Notes under the pieces: model-generated
Databases searched by the model: none
Seen by the model: only the letters and a program-made list of their open reading frames with translations
Told to the model about the DNA's origin: nothing
Shown: piece by piece, positions 47,470-57,207 of the stretch
Numbering within the stretch: the stretch's first letter is position 1
Layout of the letters: every line of letters starts with the position of its first letter
Program-made: the position numbers and the translations under genes
Assembly (NCBI GenBank): GCA_029254005.1
Contig: JAQWYJ010000032.1
Coordinates: 1-59,780, forward strand
DNA length: 59,780 nucleotides
From: Porticoccaceae bacterium
GTDB taxonomy: Bacteria; Pseudomonadota; Gammaproteobacteria; Pseudomonadales; Porticoccaceae
Reading direction: 5' to 3'

Positions 47470-48217
47470 GGTTACGGCAATTTCCAGGTTGATGAGGTCC
47501 AGCGTTTAATCGTTCTTCATGTAAGCTGTGATCGTGACGGTGGGTATAAATGGCAGTAGTTTGACCAAAAATATTTAGGAAAGCAGGGTCTTGGGTAATG
47601 TGCTCAGGGCGTCCATGACAGCAAATATGACCATTCAAACAAATCACTTGATCTGTAGCTGACATGACGAGATGTAAGTCATGCGATACCATTAGGACGC
47701 CACAATCTAAGGTCTTTGCCAGACTATTAATCATTTTATACAACTCGTTTTGGCCATTAACATCGACACCCTGTACCGGCTCATCTAGTACCAGTAGATT
47801 GGGCTGTCGTAAAATAGCCCGAGCTAATAGAGCTCGCTGTAGTTCACCGCCAGATAAGTTTTGTATTGGCGTCGCTGTTAAATGGCTTATTCCGACGGTT
47901 TCTAGGGCTTCATTACAGGCGCTCTGGGAGGTGTTGGCCAGTTGTAAGAATCGGTAGGTTGAAATTGGTAATGTCGGATCAATTTTAATTTTTTGCGGCA
48001 TATATCCAATTTTTAGTGGAACAGGACTTATTCGTGCACCTGAGTCAGGCTTTACCAGCCCGAGAATTATTTTAGCAAGTGTTGACTTTCCTGCGCCATT
48101 GGGCCCTATAAGTGTCGTTATTTGACCTTGATATAAGCTTACGGATACATCATTAAGGACCTGTTTTTTATTAAACGACTTATAAATGCTGTCAAGTTGT
48201 AAAATTAATCTAGCCAT
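47462..48217 (-). CDS. znuC: Zinc ABC transporter ATPase
   Basis: A 251-aa ATPase with Walker A GPNGAGKST (about residues 37-45), the Q-loop segment IGYMPQKIKID typical of ZnuC, signature LSGGELQRALLARAIL, Walker B LLVLDEPVQGVD and MVSHDLHLV. A histidine-containing tail (HRHDHSLHEE) may bind zinc. The longer frame from 48274 runs through the zur remnant and is rejected; ATG 48217 gives the normal start. It pairs with znuB, while znuA is divergent. Confidence 0.93.
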   Translation of the reverse strand: MARLILQLDSIYKSFNKKQVLNDVSVSLYQGQITTLIGPNGAGKSTLAKIILGLVKPDSGARISPVPLKIGYMPQKIKIDPTLPISTYRFLQLANTSQSACNEALETVGISHLTATPIQNLSGGELQRALLARAILRQPNLLVLDEPVQGVDVNGQNELYKMINSLAKTLDCGVLMVSHDLHLVMSATDQVICLNGHICCHGRPEHITQDPAFLNIFGQTTAIYTHRHDHSLHEERLNAGPHQPGNCRNHD

Positions 48218-48224
48218 AGGACTG

Positions 48225-48396
48225 TTATCCGGTATCTTGCTTTGCGCATTGTGGGCGGAATCCAAACAGCCCAATGCCTTGAGATGTTTGCATTAAAACT
48301 TGGCCCATCGCTTACTTGTCTTAACAACTCGTTCACCGCCATGTGCGTAACTTCAGTCGTGTCACCGCGGACATTGCAGATCGTAAATATATTATT
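48225..48396 (-). pseudogene. zur: Decayed C-terminal fragment of zur
   Basis: On the minus strand one frame reads IFTICNVRGDTTEVTHMAVN, then ELLRQVSDGPSFNANI. A shifted frame continues GLFGFRPQCAKQDTG to a TAA at 48227-48225, 7 bases before znuC. This parallels the zinc-binding C-terminus of Zur (F-x-I-C-x-x-C-G ... G-F ... G-L-C-x-x-C), with the second Cys now Arg, one Cys now Phe, and one net frameshift. In Pseudomonas zur sits exactly here, before znuC. No winged-helix domain is visible upstream, so the gene is dead. The alignment is by eye. Confidence 0.6.
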
Positions 48397-48410
48397 TTAC
48401 CCATTGTTTG

Positions 48411-48436
48411 AAAAAGGGCAGCCGATATAACTGCCC
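48411..48436 (-). terminator. Rho-independent terminator upstream of the zur remnant
   Basis: A 6-bp stem GGGCAG / CTGCCC with a 9-base loop is followed, on the minus strand, by TTTTT. It lies 5 bases after the stop of the minus-strand frame 48442-48624, so it would end any transcript crossing that frame before the zur remnant and znuC. Confidence 0.65.
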
Positions 48437-48441
48437 TAGAT

Positions 48442-48624
48442 TTAACAAACATTCAAGAGCTCGATATGCTCATTGTGAGAAGTAAAAGGACTATGGATTA
48501 TCTTGGTAAACTGTTTTTGCAACTCGAAGGCTCCAAGGATTAGTGGCATATACCTTTCACTCTTGTCAGCGTGGCACTCACCCAACGTTAATGAGCCAGA
48601 CGAAAATTTGCCAGCAAGAATCAC
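48442..48624 (-). CDS. Unrecognised short frame with its own terminator
   Basis: A 60-aa frame (GTG start at 48624; open further upstream) reading LGECHADKSERYMPLILGAF and HSPFTSHNEHIELLNVC. I do not recognise it. It stops 5 bases before a good terminator on the same strand, which argues that transcription really ends there. Its upstream end lies in the znuA promoter region, close to the Zur-box-like site. It may be a small gene, or sequence left over from the zur region. Confidence 0.3.
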   Translation of the reverse strand: MILAGKFSSGSLTLGECHADKSERYMPLILGAFELQKQFTKIIHSPFTSHNEHIELLNVC

Positions 48625-48638
48625 TGCCGACTGCCCAG

Positions 48639-48655
48639 CATGTTATAATAAAAAT
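48639..48655. promoter_or_regulatory. Zur-box-like half palindrome before znuA
   Basis: CATGTTATAATAAAAAT carries the left arm of the Zur consensus (TGTTATAnTATAACA) intact, with three mismatches in the right arm (12 of 15 by eye). It lies about 45 bases before znuA. Confidence 0.4.
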
Positions 48656-48698
48656 TTTTACCTTGCATTAGCTATTTGGTTTGGGGATGTGTTTGAAA

Positions 48699-49586
48699 AT
48701 GTTATCTAGTAACAAAAATTTGGTTCTGCTATTTCCTGCCATCTTGATTAATTTTATGCTTTGTTCTGTTAGCCTGGGTAATCACCAAGGCAATACTATG
48801 AATATGGAGCATAGGCCTTTACAAGTTGTAACAAGTATTAAACCGCTGGCTTTAATAGCTAAAGCGGCCTTGGGTAAACGTGCTGATGTGGCTTATTTAC
48901 AACCGGCTAACAAGCCTAGCCATAGTTTTAATTTGTCTCTGTCTGATATAGACCGGCTTGATCAGGCTGATTTGATTATTTTGGTGGGCGATGATTTCGA
49001 GCCAAATATAAATAAAATCGTACAGAAAATTGCGTCTCACAAGACGCTAAAATTAATTGATGTGGTCAGAAAAGCTACACCTAAACATCTTTTATTAGGC
49101 GGCCAGCAGTTTCGTATCGATCCACATGTATGGTTAAATCCCAGGCATGCTAATTCTTTAGCAAATGCTATCCAAGGTTCTGTAGGCGTTTCTGCTCAGG
49201 ATATTATCAGCCAAGCCGAGATTAAAAAACTAGCAGAAGAGCTAAAGTCGGTAAGTCAGTATGCATTTATCTCTCATCATGACGTCCTTGGACATTTTAC
49301 GGAGGCATTTCAACTTTCCACGGGAAATTCTATCCGCGATGGTGCCGGTAATCAAAAAGGCGCAAAAAGTCAGTATAAATTGCGCAAAGATACGAGCAAA
49401 GGCCAAGCCTATTGTGTCTTTGTTGAGCCGCAGTATGCAGATAAAGATGCAGCTGTTATGGCGAAAGCCCTTAACCTACCTATTGTGATGTTAGACCCCT
49501 TAGGTGCTGCTCAGCCTTTAAATAAATCCGGTTACCGTAAATTTATTGATACGCTAGTTATGCAATTTAAGGCCTGCTTCGTTTAA
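48699..49586 (+). CDS. znuA: Zinc ABC transporter binding protein
   Basis: A 295-aa periplasmic zinc-binding protein of the A-1/cluster 9 type, with a signal peptide (about residues 1-27). The metal histidines are in KPSHSFNLS, DPHVWLNP and FISHHDVLGHF, with a later acidic ligand in the LDPLG region. The His/Asp-rich loop that many ZnuA proteins carry before the second site is absent; the stretch there is KHLLLGGQQFRID. ATG 48687 and TTG 48681 are alternative starts. It is divergent from the znuCB unit. Confidence 0.9.
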   Translation: MLSSNKNLVLLFPAILINFMLCSVSLGNHQGNTMNMEHRPLQVVTSIKPLALIAKAALGKRADVAYLQPANKPSHSFNLSLSDIDRLDQADLIILVGDDFEPNINKIVQKIASHKTLKLIDVVRKATPKHLLLGGQQFRIDPHVWLNPRHANSLANAIQGSVGVSAQDIISQAEIKKLAEELKSVSQYAFISHHDVLGHFTEAFQLSTGNSIRDGAGNQKGAKSQYKLRKDTSKGQAYCVFVEPQYADKDAAVMAKALNLPIVMLDPLGAAQPLNKSGYRKFIDTLVMQFKACFV

Positions 49587-49634
49587 ATACTGTATTCTTG
49601 TAATAATTAATAAGCAGTTAAACATAGGTACACA

Positions 49635-52394
49635 ATGACTTCAGTCCAACCGATTATCCTTGTTGATGGATCCTCTTATCTCTACCGCGCATTCCACGCC
49701 CTACCACCACTGACTAACAGCAAGGGTATCCCTACGGGGGCGGTAAAAGGCGTTATTAACATGATGCGCAGATTACAAAAAGATTATCCTCAAAGTACCT
49801 TAGTCGTTGTTTTTGACGCTAAAGGAAAGACCTTCCGAGACGACATGTACGCTGACTATAAGGCAAATCGGCCTCCTATGCCGGATGATTTGCGGGTACA
49901 AATTGAGCCCATTCATCAGATTATAAGAGCAATGGGACTACCGGTGTTAGTTATTGAAGGTGTGGAGGCTGACGATGTAATAGGAAGCTTGGCTATTGAA
50001 GCTGCTGCGCTGGCGATACCGGTGGTGGTATCTACAGGAGACAAAGACATTGCGCAATTAGTCAATGAGCATATTACTTTGGTCAATACGATGAACAATA
50101 CCGTTCTAGATTATGACGGAGTGATTGCAAAATTTGGAGTACCGCCAGAATTAATTATTGATTATTTAGCCTTATTGGGAGACAAGTCTGACAATATTCC
50201 CGGTGTGCCAGGCGTGGGTGAGAAAACTGCCCTTGGATTACTGCAAGGTATCGGCGGTCTAGATGCCATTTATTCTAGGCTCAATGAAGTAGCTAGCCTG
50301 GATTTCCGAGGCGCTAAAAATTTAGCTCCAAAGCTTGAGCAGCATAAGGATCTGGCTTACCTATCCTATCAATTAGCGACCATAAAAACTGATGTAGTAA
50401 TGCCTCTAGCTATTACAGAGTTACATAATCAAGCACCAGATCAGCAGGCGCTTAAATTATTATTTGCTGATCAGGAATTTAAGACATGGATAGCCGAGCT
50501 GGAGGACTCCAGCGTCACGACTGCGCTACCTGACGTATCAGAGAATACCTTAGATTCAGCTGTTGTTCCTGTAACACCGCTGTTAAATAAGCAATATGAA
50601 ACCATTCTTACCAAGGAAAGCCTCACTCTTTGGATTGATAAAATAAAAGCGTCTAGCCTCATGGCTGTGGACACAGAAACTACTAGCTTGAACTATATGG
50701 ATGCTAGATTGGTTGGTATCTCTGTGGCTGTAGAGCCCGGGAGGGCAGCTTACATTCCTTTTGGTCATGATTATTTAGGTGTGTCTGATCAGTTAGACGA
50801 AGCTGTAGTAATGTCTTTTTTGAAACCGATTTTAGAAGATCCGTCAATCAAAAAAGTGGGTCAAAATCTTAAATATGATTTGAGCATTTTTACTCAGCAC
50901 GGAATCACTTTACAGGGAATTGAATTTGATACGATGCTTGAATCCTATGTCCTTGATTCGGTAGCAACTCGCCATGATATGGACAGCTTAGCTGAGAAGT
51001 ATTTGGGCGAGAAGACGATTAAATTTACTGATATTGCAGGTAAAGGTACAAATCAGATTACATTTAATCAGATTGCTCTAGAAGAAGCTGGGCCTTATGC
51101 TGCTGAGGATGCTGACATCACGTTGCGTCTTCACCAAGCGCTTTGGCCCAAGGTTGCCGCGCAACCAATGCTGAAAAGCGTGTTTGAGAATATTGAAATA
51201 CCACTCATTTCAGTGCTCTCTCGTATCGAAAGATCAGGTGCTATGGTAGATGACACACTTTTGTTCCAACAAAGTACAGAATTGGGCGAGCGGATTCAAT
51301 CTTTGGAAAGAGAAGCCTGGGAACTGGCAGGGCAACAATTCAATCTGGCTTCGCCAAAGCAATTGGGTGAAATTCTCTTTACCAAACTTGAAATTCCTGT
51401 TGTAAAAAAGACCGCAAAGGGAGCGCCTTCCACTAAAGAAGAGGTGCTTCAAGAGCTAGCCTTAGACTACCCCTTGCCCAAAGTTTTACTTGAACATAGG
51501 AGCTTAGCAAAACTAAAGTCGACCTATACTGATAAATTGCCGACCATGATAAACAAAAGCACAGGTCGTATACATACGTCTTATCATCAATCGGGCACTG
51601 CAACAGGAAGGTTATCTTCATCTGATCCAAATTTACAGAATATCCCCGTACGCAGTGCCGAGGGGCGTCGAGTACGACAAGCGTTTATAGCAAGACCCGG
51701 TTGTAAAGTCGTAGCAGCCGATTATTCACAAATTGAGTTGCGAATAATGGCGCATTTATCAGAAGACTCAAATTTGTTGAAAGCGTTTTCTGGCGGGCAA
51801 GATATTCATAGAGCAACCGCGGCAGAGGTATTCTCAACTCCTGCTGAGGAGGTAACTGTTGATCAGCGACGTAGTGCTAAAGCGATTAATTTTGGTTTGA
51901 TCTATGGTATGTCAGCCTTTGGTTTGGCTAAGCAATTAAACATTAGTCGCAAGCAAGCTGCAGATTACATAGATACCTACTTTGAACGTTACCCTGGCGT
52001 TTTGAACTATATGAATAATATTCGTACAAGTGCTGCTGAGCGTACCTATGTTGAAACTTATTTTGGCAGAAGGCTATACTTGCCTGAAATAAACTCGCGT
52101 AATGGTATGAGGCGTCAGGCGGCTGAACGAACCGCTATTAACGCACCAATGCAAGGCACAGCTGCGGATATTATAAAGCTGGCGATGATCTCAGTAGATG
52201 AATGGTTGCAAAAGAGTAATCTAAACAGCTTGATGATCATGCAGGTGCATGATGAGCTAGTTTTAGAGGTCCCAGAAGTTGAATTGCCCACGTTGACAGC
52301 AGGGTTAGTTGAACGGATGGAAAATGCCGTATTTTTAAAGGTACCACTGGTGGTGGATGTTGGCATTGGTAATAATTGGGATGAGGCACATTAA
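49635..52394 (+). CDS. polA: DNA polymerase I
   Basis: A 919-aa repair and Okazaki-fragment polymerase with all three activities. The 5' nuclease domain (about residues 1-290) has [16 protein letters not shown] and [18 protein letters not shown]. The proofreading domain (about 320-510) keeps the acidic residues in [22 protein letters not shown] and [12 protein letters not shown]. The polymerase domain has [53 protein letters not shown] and [12 protein letters not shown]. It stands alone, convergent with engB. Confidence 0.97.
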   Translation: MTSVQPIILVDGSSYLYRAFHALPPLTNSKGIPTGAVKGVINMMRRLQKDYPQSTLVVVFDAKGKTFRDDMYADYKANRPPMPDDLRVQIEPIHQIIRAMGLPVLVIEGVEADDVIGSLAIEAAALAIPVVVSTGDKDIAQLVNEHITLVNTMNNTVLDYDGVIAKFGVPPELIIDYLALLGDKSDNIPGVPGVGEKTALGLLQGIGGLDAIYSRLNEVASLDFRGAKNLAPKLEQHKDLAYLSYQLATIKTDVVMPLAITELHNQAPDQQALKLLFADQEFKTWIAELEDSSVTTALPDVSENTLDSAVVPVTPLLNKQYETILTKESLTLWIDKIKASSLMAVDTETTSLNYMDARLVGISVAVEPGRAAYIPFGHDYLGVSDQLDEAVVMSFLKPILEDPSIKKVGQNLKYDLSIFTQHGITLQGIEFDTMLESYVLDSVATRHDMDSLAEKYLGEKTIKFTDIAGKGTNQITFNQIALEEAGPYAAEDADITLRLHQALWPKVAAQPMLKSVFENIEIPLISVLSRIERSGAMVDDTLLFQQSTELGERIQSLEREAWELAGQQFNLASPKQLGEILFTKLEIPVVKKTAKGAPSTKEEVLQELALDYPLPKVLLEHRSLAKLKSTYTDKLPTMINKSTGRIHTSYHQSGTATGRLSSSDPNLQNIPVRSAEGRRVRQAFIARPGCKVVAADYSQIELRIMAHLSEDSNLLKAFSGGQDIHRATAAEVFSTPAEEVTVDQRRSAKAINFGLIYGMSAFGLAKQLNISRKQAADYIDTYFERYPGVLNYMNNIRTSAAERTYVETYFGRRLYLPEINSRNGMRRQAAERTAINAPMQGTAADIIKLAMISVDEWLQKSNLNSLMIMQVHDELVLEVPEVELPTLTAGLVERMENAVFLKVPLVVDVGIGNNWDEAH

Positions 52395-52412
52395 TTGGCT
52401 GAAAACACCCAC

Positions 52413-52508
52413 TTATCTATACACAATAAACAATACAGCAAGAATGGTTAAGATAAATTGAGCGACTTGATCCACTGCCGTCATGTAGTTTGTAGGCAAC
52501 GATTGCAC
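52413..52508 (-). CDS. Possible small single-helix membrane protein
   Basis: Between the convergent polA and engB genes, a minus-strand frame is open for about 55 codons past the engB stop. A GTG at 52508, with AGAGAA before it, gives 31 residues including TNYMTAVDQVAQFILTILAV and a final IVYR, which looks like one membrane helix. It would be the last cistron after engB. There is no known family, and it could be chance. Confidence 0.3.
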   Translation of the reverse strand: MQSLPTNYMTAVDQVAQFILTILAVLFIVYR

Positions 52509-52573
52509 AAGTTTTTCTCTGAGACGACCATTTAATATTCTGCCTTGAGTATAAAAACCGAATACATGAGAAT

Positions 52574-53206
52574 TTACCCTTGTTCGATAGGTTCAGTAGT
52601 CAGCCAATGAGCGAGATGTGTCTCAAGTTCTGTTAGTCCTTGTTTTTTCAATGAAGAAAATGTCTGCACCGTCAGCAAGGTTACTCCAGGGTCCATTTCA
52701 CGAAGGAAATTATCTACCTTCAATAACGTGCTTTGCGCGGGACCACGTTTAAGTTTGTCTGACTTGGTTAGAAGTATATGCACTGGTAGCCCGGCTTCAG
52801 CGGCCCAGTTGAGCATTTGACGATCATAATCTTGCAATGGGTGGCGAATATCCATGAGCAAGATCAAGCCTCCTAAGCTCTTACGTTGCTGTAAATATTC
52901 TGCTAAATGTCGGTCCCATTGAGCTTTCATAGCGATCGGTACTTTAGCGTATCCATAGCCAGGTAAATCAACTAACCTCTGGTTTGTGTTTAATTGAAAA
53001 AAATTAATCATTTGCGTTCGTCCAGGAGTTTTACTTGTCCGAGCAAGACTTTTTTTCCGAGTAAGGGTGTTAATAGCGCTAGATTTACCAGCATTAGAGC
53101 GTCCAGCAAAGGCTACTTCACAGCCTATGTCTTCCGGACATTGCTTCAACGAGGGTGCGCTAGTGGTGAATTCGGCTGATTGAAAATTTATTGCTGGTAT
53201 ATCCAT
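52574..53206 (-). CDS. engB: Ribosome-biogenesis GTPase EngB/YsxC
   Basis: A 210-aa essential GTPase for 50S subunit assembly. G1 is GRSNAGKSS (about residues 36-44), G3 DLPGYGYAK and G4 TKSDK. The [12 protein letters not shown] segment is the G2 region. It is divergent from cytochrome c4, the classical polA-engB-cc4 arrangement. Confidence 0.95.
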   Translation of the reverse strand: MDIPAINFQSAEFTTSAPSLKQCPEDIGCEVAFAGRSNAGKSSAINTLTRKKSLARTSKTPGRTQMINFFQLNTNQRLVDLPGYGYAKVPIAMKAQWDRHLAEYLQQRKSLGGLILLMDIRHPLQDYDRQMLNWAAEAGLPVHILLTKSDKLKRGPAQSTLLKVDNFLREMDPGVTLLTVQTFSSLKKQGLTELETHLAHWLTTEPIEQG

Positions 53207-53250
53207 AGGAAAATCGACGCTACTGACTTAAGAAATTTAAACTATTGGTA

Positions 53251-53256
53251 TATAAT
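53251..53256 (+). promoter_or_regulatory. Consensus -10 box before cytochrome c4
   Basis: TATAAT lies 89 bases before the cytochrome c4 start in the divergent engB/cytochrome interval. No good -35 is seen at 16 to 18 bp, so the assignment is weak. Confidence 0.35.
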
Positions 53257-53344
53257 GCACGGGCTTTAAGAATAAGGCTATTATTCGCGGCGTTTAATTT
53301 TCGCAGCGCGGTCTTTCTACAGAATATTGAGACACGGATTAAAC

Positions 53345-53986
53345 ATGAAAAAAAGTATTTTGATTATTTCTTCTCTACTGCTCCTGTTAGTTGGCAGCTA
53401 TGCTTTGGCTGCGGGCGATGCAGCTGCAGGTAAAAATAAAGTGATGGCTTGCGCTGGTTGTCATGGAAATGATGGCAATAGTATGGTCCCTTCCTTCCCT
53501 AAGCTTGCTGGTTTAGGTGAAAAGTATATGACTGAGCAATTGCGCCTTATAAAGTCCGGTGACAGGGTGATTATGGAAATGATGGGGATTCTTGATTTTT
53601 CATCGGACCAAGATCTGCAAGATATGGCAGCATTTTATGATAGTCAAAATCGCACGATATCAGGAGCACAAGAGATCACGTTGGTAGGTATTTCAGAACC
53701 AGAGGAAGCGCTTTATTTTGGTGAAAAAATTTATCGCGCGGGTAATTTAAAAACGGGCGTTGCAGCCTGCACTGGCTGTCATTCACCTGCGGGTAATGGC
53801 AATGGTCCCGCCGGCTATCCCGGTCTTGGTGGACAACATGCAGATTATATAGAAAAACAATTGCTAGCTTATCGTCGTGGCGAGAGAGTCAGCGGAGCCA
53901 ACGCGGCGATTATGCAGGGTGTAGCAGAACATTTGAGTGATAAAGAGATCACCGCCGTTGCCAATTATATTTCTGGTCTAAACTAA
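53345..53986 (+). CDS. Dihaem cytochrome c4
   Basis: A 213-aa periplasmic or membrane-associated dihaem cytochrome. A signal peptide (about residues 1-22, cleaved near ALA) is followed by two homologous cytochrome c domains with CAGCH (about 36-40) and CTGCH (about 138-142). Each is followed by a GN-G-N turn and a later Met ligand. It can carry electrons to cytochrome c oxidase, such as the cox enzyme in this window. The ATG at 53345 starts the signal peptide; the frame upstream of it is not used. Confidence 0.92.
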   Translation: MKKSILIISSLLLLLVGSYALAAGDAAAGKNKVMACAGCHGNDGNSMVPSFPKLAGLGEKYMTEQLRLIKSGDRVIMEMMGILDFSSDQDLQDMAAFYDSQNRTISGAQEITLVGISEPEEALYFGEKIYRAGNLKTGVAACTGCHSPAGNGNGPAGYPGLGGQHADYIEKQLLAYRRGERVSGANAAIMQGVAEHLSDKEITAVANYISGLN

Positions 53987-54033
53987 TCTGAAAACGCGCA
54001 TAGAGTGCGTGGACTAAAATAAAGGAGTAGGTT

Positions 54034-54672
54034 ATGTCTCAATGGGTAAAACGAATACTGTTTATAACCCTCGCTTCAACCATGGCAATGTGCCAAGCAC
54101 AAACTGAGGAGTTTGTTGCCGGTGTTGACTATGAAGTACTGCCGCAGGTAATTAGGACAGCAAACCCAAATAAAATTGAGGTCAACGAAGTTTTTCATTA
54201 TGCGTGTATTCACTGCTATAACTTCGAAAACACTATTTCTCCTTGGGTTGAGGCACTTCCAGAGGATGTCGATTTTCAGCGCACTCCAGCTATCTGGCAG
54301 ACAGCTCTAGAGCCCTATGCAAGAGCCTATTATGTGGCCAATGCGCTTAATATTTTAGACAAAACTCACGTGCCTCTATTTGAGGCTATCCATGTCAAAA
54401 AGCAGCGTATTCGTTCTCAAGAGGATTTAGCGACCTTCTTTTCAGGAGAAGGTGTGGACATTGAGCGTTTCAATAAAGTATATGGTTCTTTTGGTGTCAC
54501 AAGTCAGGTAAATCAAGCAAAAGCACGGGCCGTTGGTTATCGTACCCAAGGAACACCTGAAATTGTTATTAACGGTAAGTATAGAATTACCACGCGCCTT
54601 GCAAAAAGCACTAATGGAATGCTACGCGTTGCTCGATTTTTAATCAACAAAGAACGCCAGGCCCTGCTGTAG
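54034..54672 (+). CDS. dsbA: DsbA-like thiol:disulfide interchange protein with CIHC site
   Basis: A 212-aa periplasmic thioredoxin-fold oxidase with a signal peptide (about residues 1-22). The active site is FHYACIHCYNFEN (Cys at about 62 and 65), where almost all DsbA proteins have CPHC; the Pro is replaced by Ile. The cis-proline loop QGTPEIVING is intact. It follows cytochrome c4 after 47 bases, the usual order. The replacement should shift the redox potential but not abolish disulfide chemistry; that is inference. Confidence 0.9.
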   Translation: MSQWVKRILFITLASTMAMCQAQTEEFVAGVDYEVLPQVIRTANPNKIEVNEVFHYACIHCYNFENTISPWVEALPEDVDFQRTPAIWQTALEPYARAYYVANALNILDKTHVPLFEAIHVKKQRIRSQEDLATFFSGEGVDIERFNKVYGSFGVTSQVNQAKARAVGYRTQGTPEIVINGKYRITTRLAKSTNGMLRVARFLINKERQALL

Positions 54673-54844
54673 GTAGCGATTAAATGATAAATAATGGGCG
54701 GCTCTACAGCCTCCTGACATGCCTGTAACCTCTGCATAAGGAACAGTTATAACCTACATGTGTAGCGGTATAGCTTAAACAACTTTCCAGTTAGCGACCT
54801 AAATAGTAAAATGCGCGCCTACCTCCTAACCGCTGACAATTGAA

Positions 54845-55978
54845 ATGATTATGGATATGAATGCCAAGCCCGTTTTAAAGCCATCTAACCCTAATTTTTC
54901 TTCCGGTCCTTGTGCTAAAAGGCCGGGTTATGATGTTGCTAATTTAGATGTTTCCACGTTGGGGCGGTCGCATAGGTCAGCCGTTGGTAAGGCGGCCCTT
55001 GGGCGTGCTTGTGCCGACACCGCGGAGCTATTGGGGTTGCCCGTCGGTTATCGTGTCGGTGTTGTACCTGCTTCAGATACAGGTGCGGTTGAAATGATTA
55101 TGTGGTCTCTATTGGGTGAACGGCCTGTAGATGTATGTGCATGGGAGTCCTTTGGCAGTGGTTGGTTAACTGATGTTACTAAACAGCTCAAATTGAAGGA
55201 TGTGGTGACCCATGTTGCTGATTATGGTTTGTTACCTGATCTTTCCCAAACCAACCCAGATAATGATATTGTATTTACTTGGAATGGTACTACATCGGGA
55301 GTAATGGTGTCTGATGCAGATTGGATTAGCGATGAGCGCAGTGGGTTAACGATTTGCGATGCAACTTCTGCGGTATTTGCGATGCATCTTCCTTGGGAAA
55401 AGCTTGATGTGGTAACTTTTAGCTGGCAGAAAGTTGTTGGTGGAGAAGGTGCCCATGGTATGTTAATTCTGAGTCCTAGGGCTATTGAACGACTTGAAAG
55501 CTATGTTCCTAATTGGCCTATGCCAAAAATTTTTAGGCTAACTAAAGGTGGGAAACTCATTGAAGGTATTTTTAGAGGTGAGACCATCAATACCCCCTCG
55601 ATGCTGTGTGTAGCAGACTATCTAGATAGTTTAGATTGGATTAGGTCACTTGGTGGTCTTGATGCGGCGGTCGCTAAATCAAAAGCAAATCTGGCAGTGA
55701 TTAAACGTTTTGTTGATGTGCACCCATGGATTAATTTTTTATCACAACAGCCAAGTCAGACTTCAAATACTAGCGTTTGTCTCACGCTGGATCTTGATGC
55801 TAAAAAAGTTAAGCAGCTGATTAAGCTTTTGGATGATGAGCAAGTTGCCTTTGACATAGGTGCATACAGAGATGCTCCAGCTGGGTTGAGAATTTGGTGC
55901 GGAGCTACGGTTGAATCTTCCGATCTTGTGGCATTAATGCCCTGGTTAGAATGGGCATATGCTCAGGTAAATGTTTAA
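54845..55978 (+). CDS. serC: Phosphoserine aminotransferase, atypical (class V, alphaproteobacterial-type)
   Basis: A 377-aa PLP enzyme converting 3-phosphohydroxypyruvate to phosphoserine. Motifs are [13 protein letters not shown] at the start, [32 protein letters not shown], and the PLP lysine in [14 protein letters not shown]. These match the branch common in Alphaproteobacteria and Archaea rather than the usual gammaproteobacterial SerC, which has a GPAxLP start. It is followed by a SerA-type gene 58 bases later, so the two make serine together. Transfer from another group is possible. Several ATGs cluster at the start. Confidence 0.9.
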   Translation: MIMDMNAKPVLKPSNPNFSSGPCAKRPGYDVANLDVSTLGRSHRSAVGKAALGRACADTAELLGLPVGYRVGVVPASDTGAVEMIMWSLLGERPVDVCAWESFGSGWLTDVTKQLKLKDVVTHVADYGLLPDLSQTNPDNDIVFTWNGTTSGVMVSDADWISDERSGLTICDATSAVFAMHLPWEKLDVVTFSWQKVVGGEGAHGMLILSPRAIERLESYVPNWPMPKIFRLTKGGKLIEGIFRGETINTPSMLCVADYLDSLDWIRSLGGLDAAVAKSKANLAVIKRFVDVHPWINFLSQQPSQTSNTSVCLTLDLDAKKVKQLIKLLDDEQVAFDIGAYRDAPAGLRIWCGATVESSDLVALMPWLEWAYAQVNV

Positions 55979-56036
55979 TAAAATATAATTCCATCGATAG
56001 TCTAAAATCTGATAAATATCTTAAAGAGAATCTCCC

Positions 56037-57206
56037 ATGCATAATATTCGTACCTACAACGCCCTTTCAGCCAAGGGATTATCAAGATTTTCAACTGACA
56101 AGTATGATGTTAGTGAAGATTGTTTGGCTCCTGATGCTTATATGTTGCGTAGCCAAAAGCTCCATACAGAGAGAGTTCCGGACTCTCTGCTGGCCGTTGC
56201 TCGCGCAGGAGCCGGTGTCAACAATATTCCAGTAGCAGATTATACAGACCAAGGTATTGTGGTTTTTAATACACCAGGTGCTAACGCTAATGCGGTGAAA
56301 GAGCTCATTGTTGCAGGCTTGCTGTTGGGGTCTAGAGATATCTATGGCGGGATGAATTATGTTCAACAATTGTCTGAGATGGATGATAGCAGTGAAATGG
56401 GAAAGCTCTTGGAGAAAGAAAAAAAGCGCTTTGCTGGTACTGAAATTACTGGCAAAACACTTGGGGTTGTTGGGCTTGGTGCTATCGGTTCTATAATAGC
56501 TAACTTAGGGTTAGAGTTAGGTATGAACGTAGTGGGTTTCGATCCGGCTATTTCGGTCGAAGCAGCTTGGCAGTTGTCCAGTCGGGTAGAGCGAATGGAG
56601 AATCTTGAAGCGCTTTTAGCGCGAGCAGATTTTGTCACCTTACATGTGCCGGCAATACCAGCAACAAAAAATCTTGTAAACGCTAAGACGTTAGGCGGTA
56701 TGAAGAAAACTGCCAAAGTTCTTAATTTTGCTCGTGAAGAGATTGTCAGTACTCAAGATATGGTAATAGCGTTGGATTCTGGGGTTATAGCTGGTTACAT
56801 CAGTGACTTCCCGGCGCCTGAACTGATTGGTAGAAAAGATGTACTATTAATGCCACATATTGGCGCAAGTACGGCCGAAGCTGAGGAAAATTGTGCAGTT
56901 ATGGCGGCGGATCAGCTTAAAGATTTTCTTGAAAATGGAAATATTTATAATTCTGTTAATTATCCGCCTACCAAAATGGGCCGTAACGGTGGTTCAAGAG
57001 TTACTTTTAGTAATAAAAACGTTCCCAAAGTTCTTGGCAGTGTGTTATCTATTTTAGCCGAGGCTAATCTCAATGTTGTTGATATGGTCAACAAAAGCCG
57101 TGGTGAAATTGCCTACAATATTATTGATATTGAAGGCGATATTGATAGCAACTTGAAAGCGCAGATCGTTGCGGTTGAAGGTGTTATGCGCGTGCGCCTT
57201 ATTTAG
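56037..57206 (+). CDS. serA: D-3-phosphoglycerate dehydrogenase with ACT domain
   Basis: A 389-aa first enzyme of serine synthesis. The catalytic and NAD domains (about residues 1-305) have ARAGAGVNNIPV, LGVVGLGAIGSIIANLG, LNFAREE with the catalytic Arg, and MPHIGASTAEAEENCA with the catalytic His. A C-terminal ACT domain (about 315-389) is the likely serine sensor. It is a short form, about 20 residues less than E. coli SerA. It is paired with the atypical serC before it, indicating a dedicated operon. Confidence 0.9.
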   Translation: MHNIRTYNALSAKGLSRFSTDKYDVSEDCLAPDAYMLRSQKLHTERVPDSLLAVARAGAGVNNIPVADYTDQGIVVFNTPGANANAVKELIVAGLLLGSRDIYGGMNYVQQLSEMDDSSEMGKLLEKEKKRFAGTEITGKTLGVVGLGAIGSIIANLGLELGMNVVGFDPAISVEAAWQLSSRVERMENLEALLARADFVTLHVPAIPATKNLVNAKTLGGMKKTAKVLNFAREEIVSTQDMVIALDSGVIAGYISDFPAPELIGRKDVLLMPHIGASTAEAEENCAVMAADQLKDFLENGNIYNSVNYPPTKMGRNGGSRVTFSNKNVPKVLGSVLSILAEANLNVVDMVNKSRGEIAYNIIDIEGDIDSNLKAQIVAVEGVMRVRLI

Positions 57207-57207
57207 A

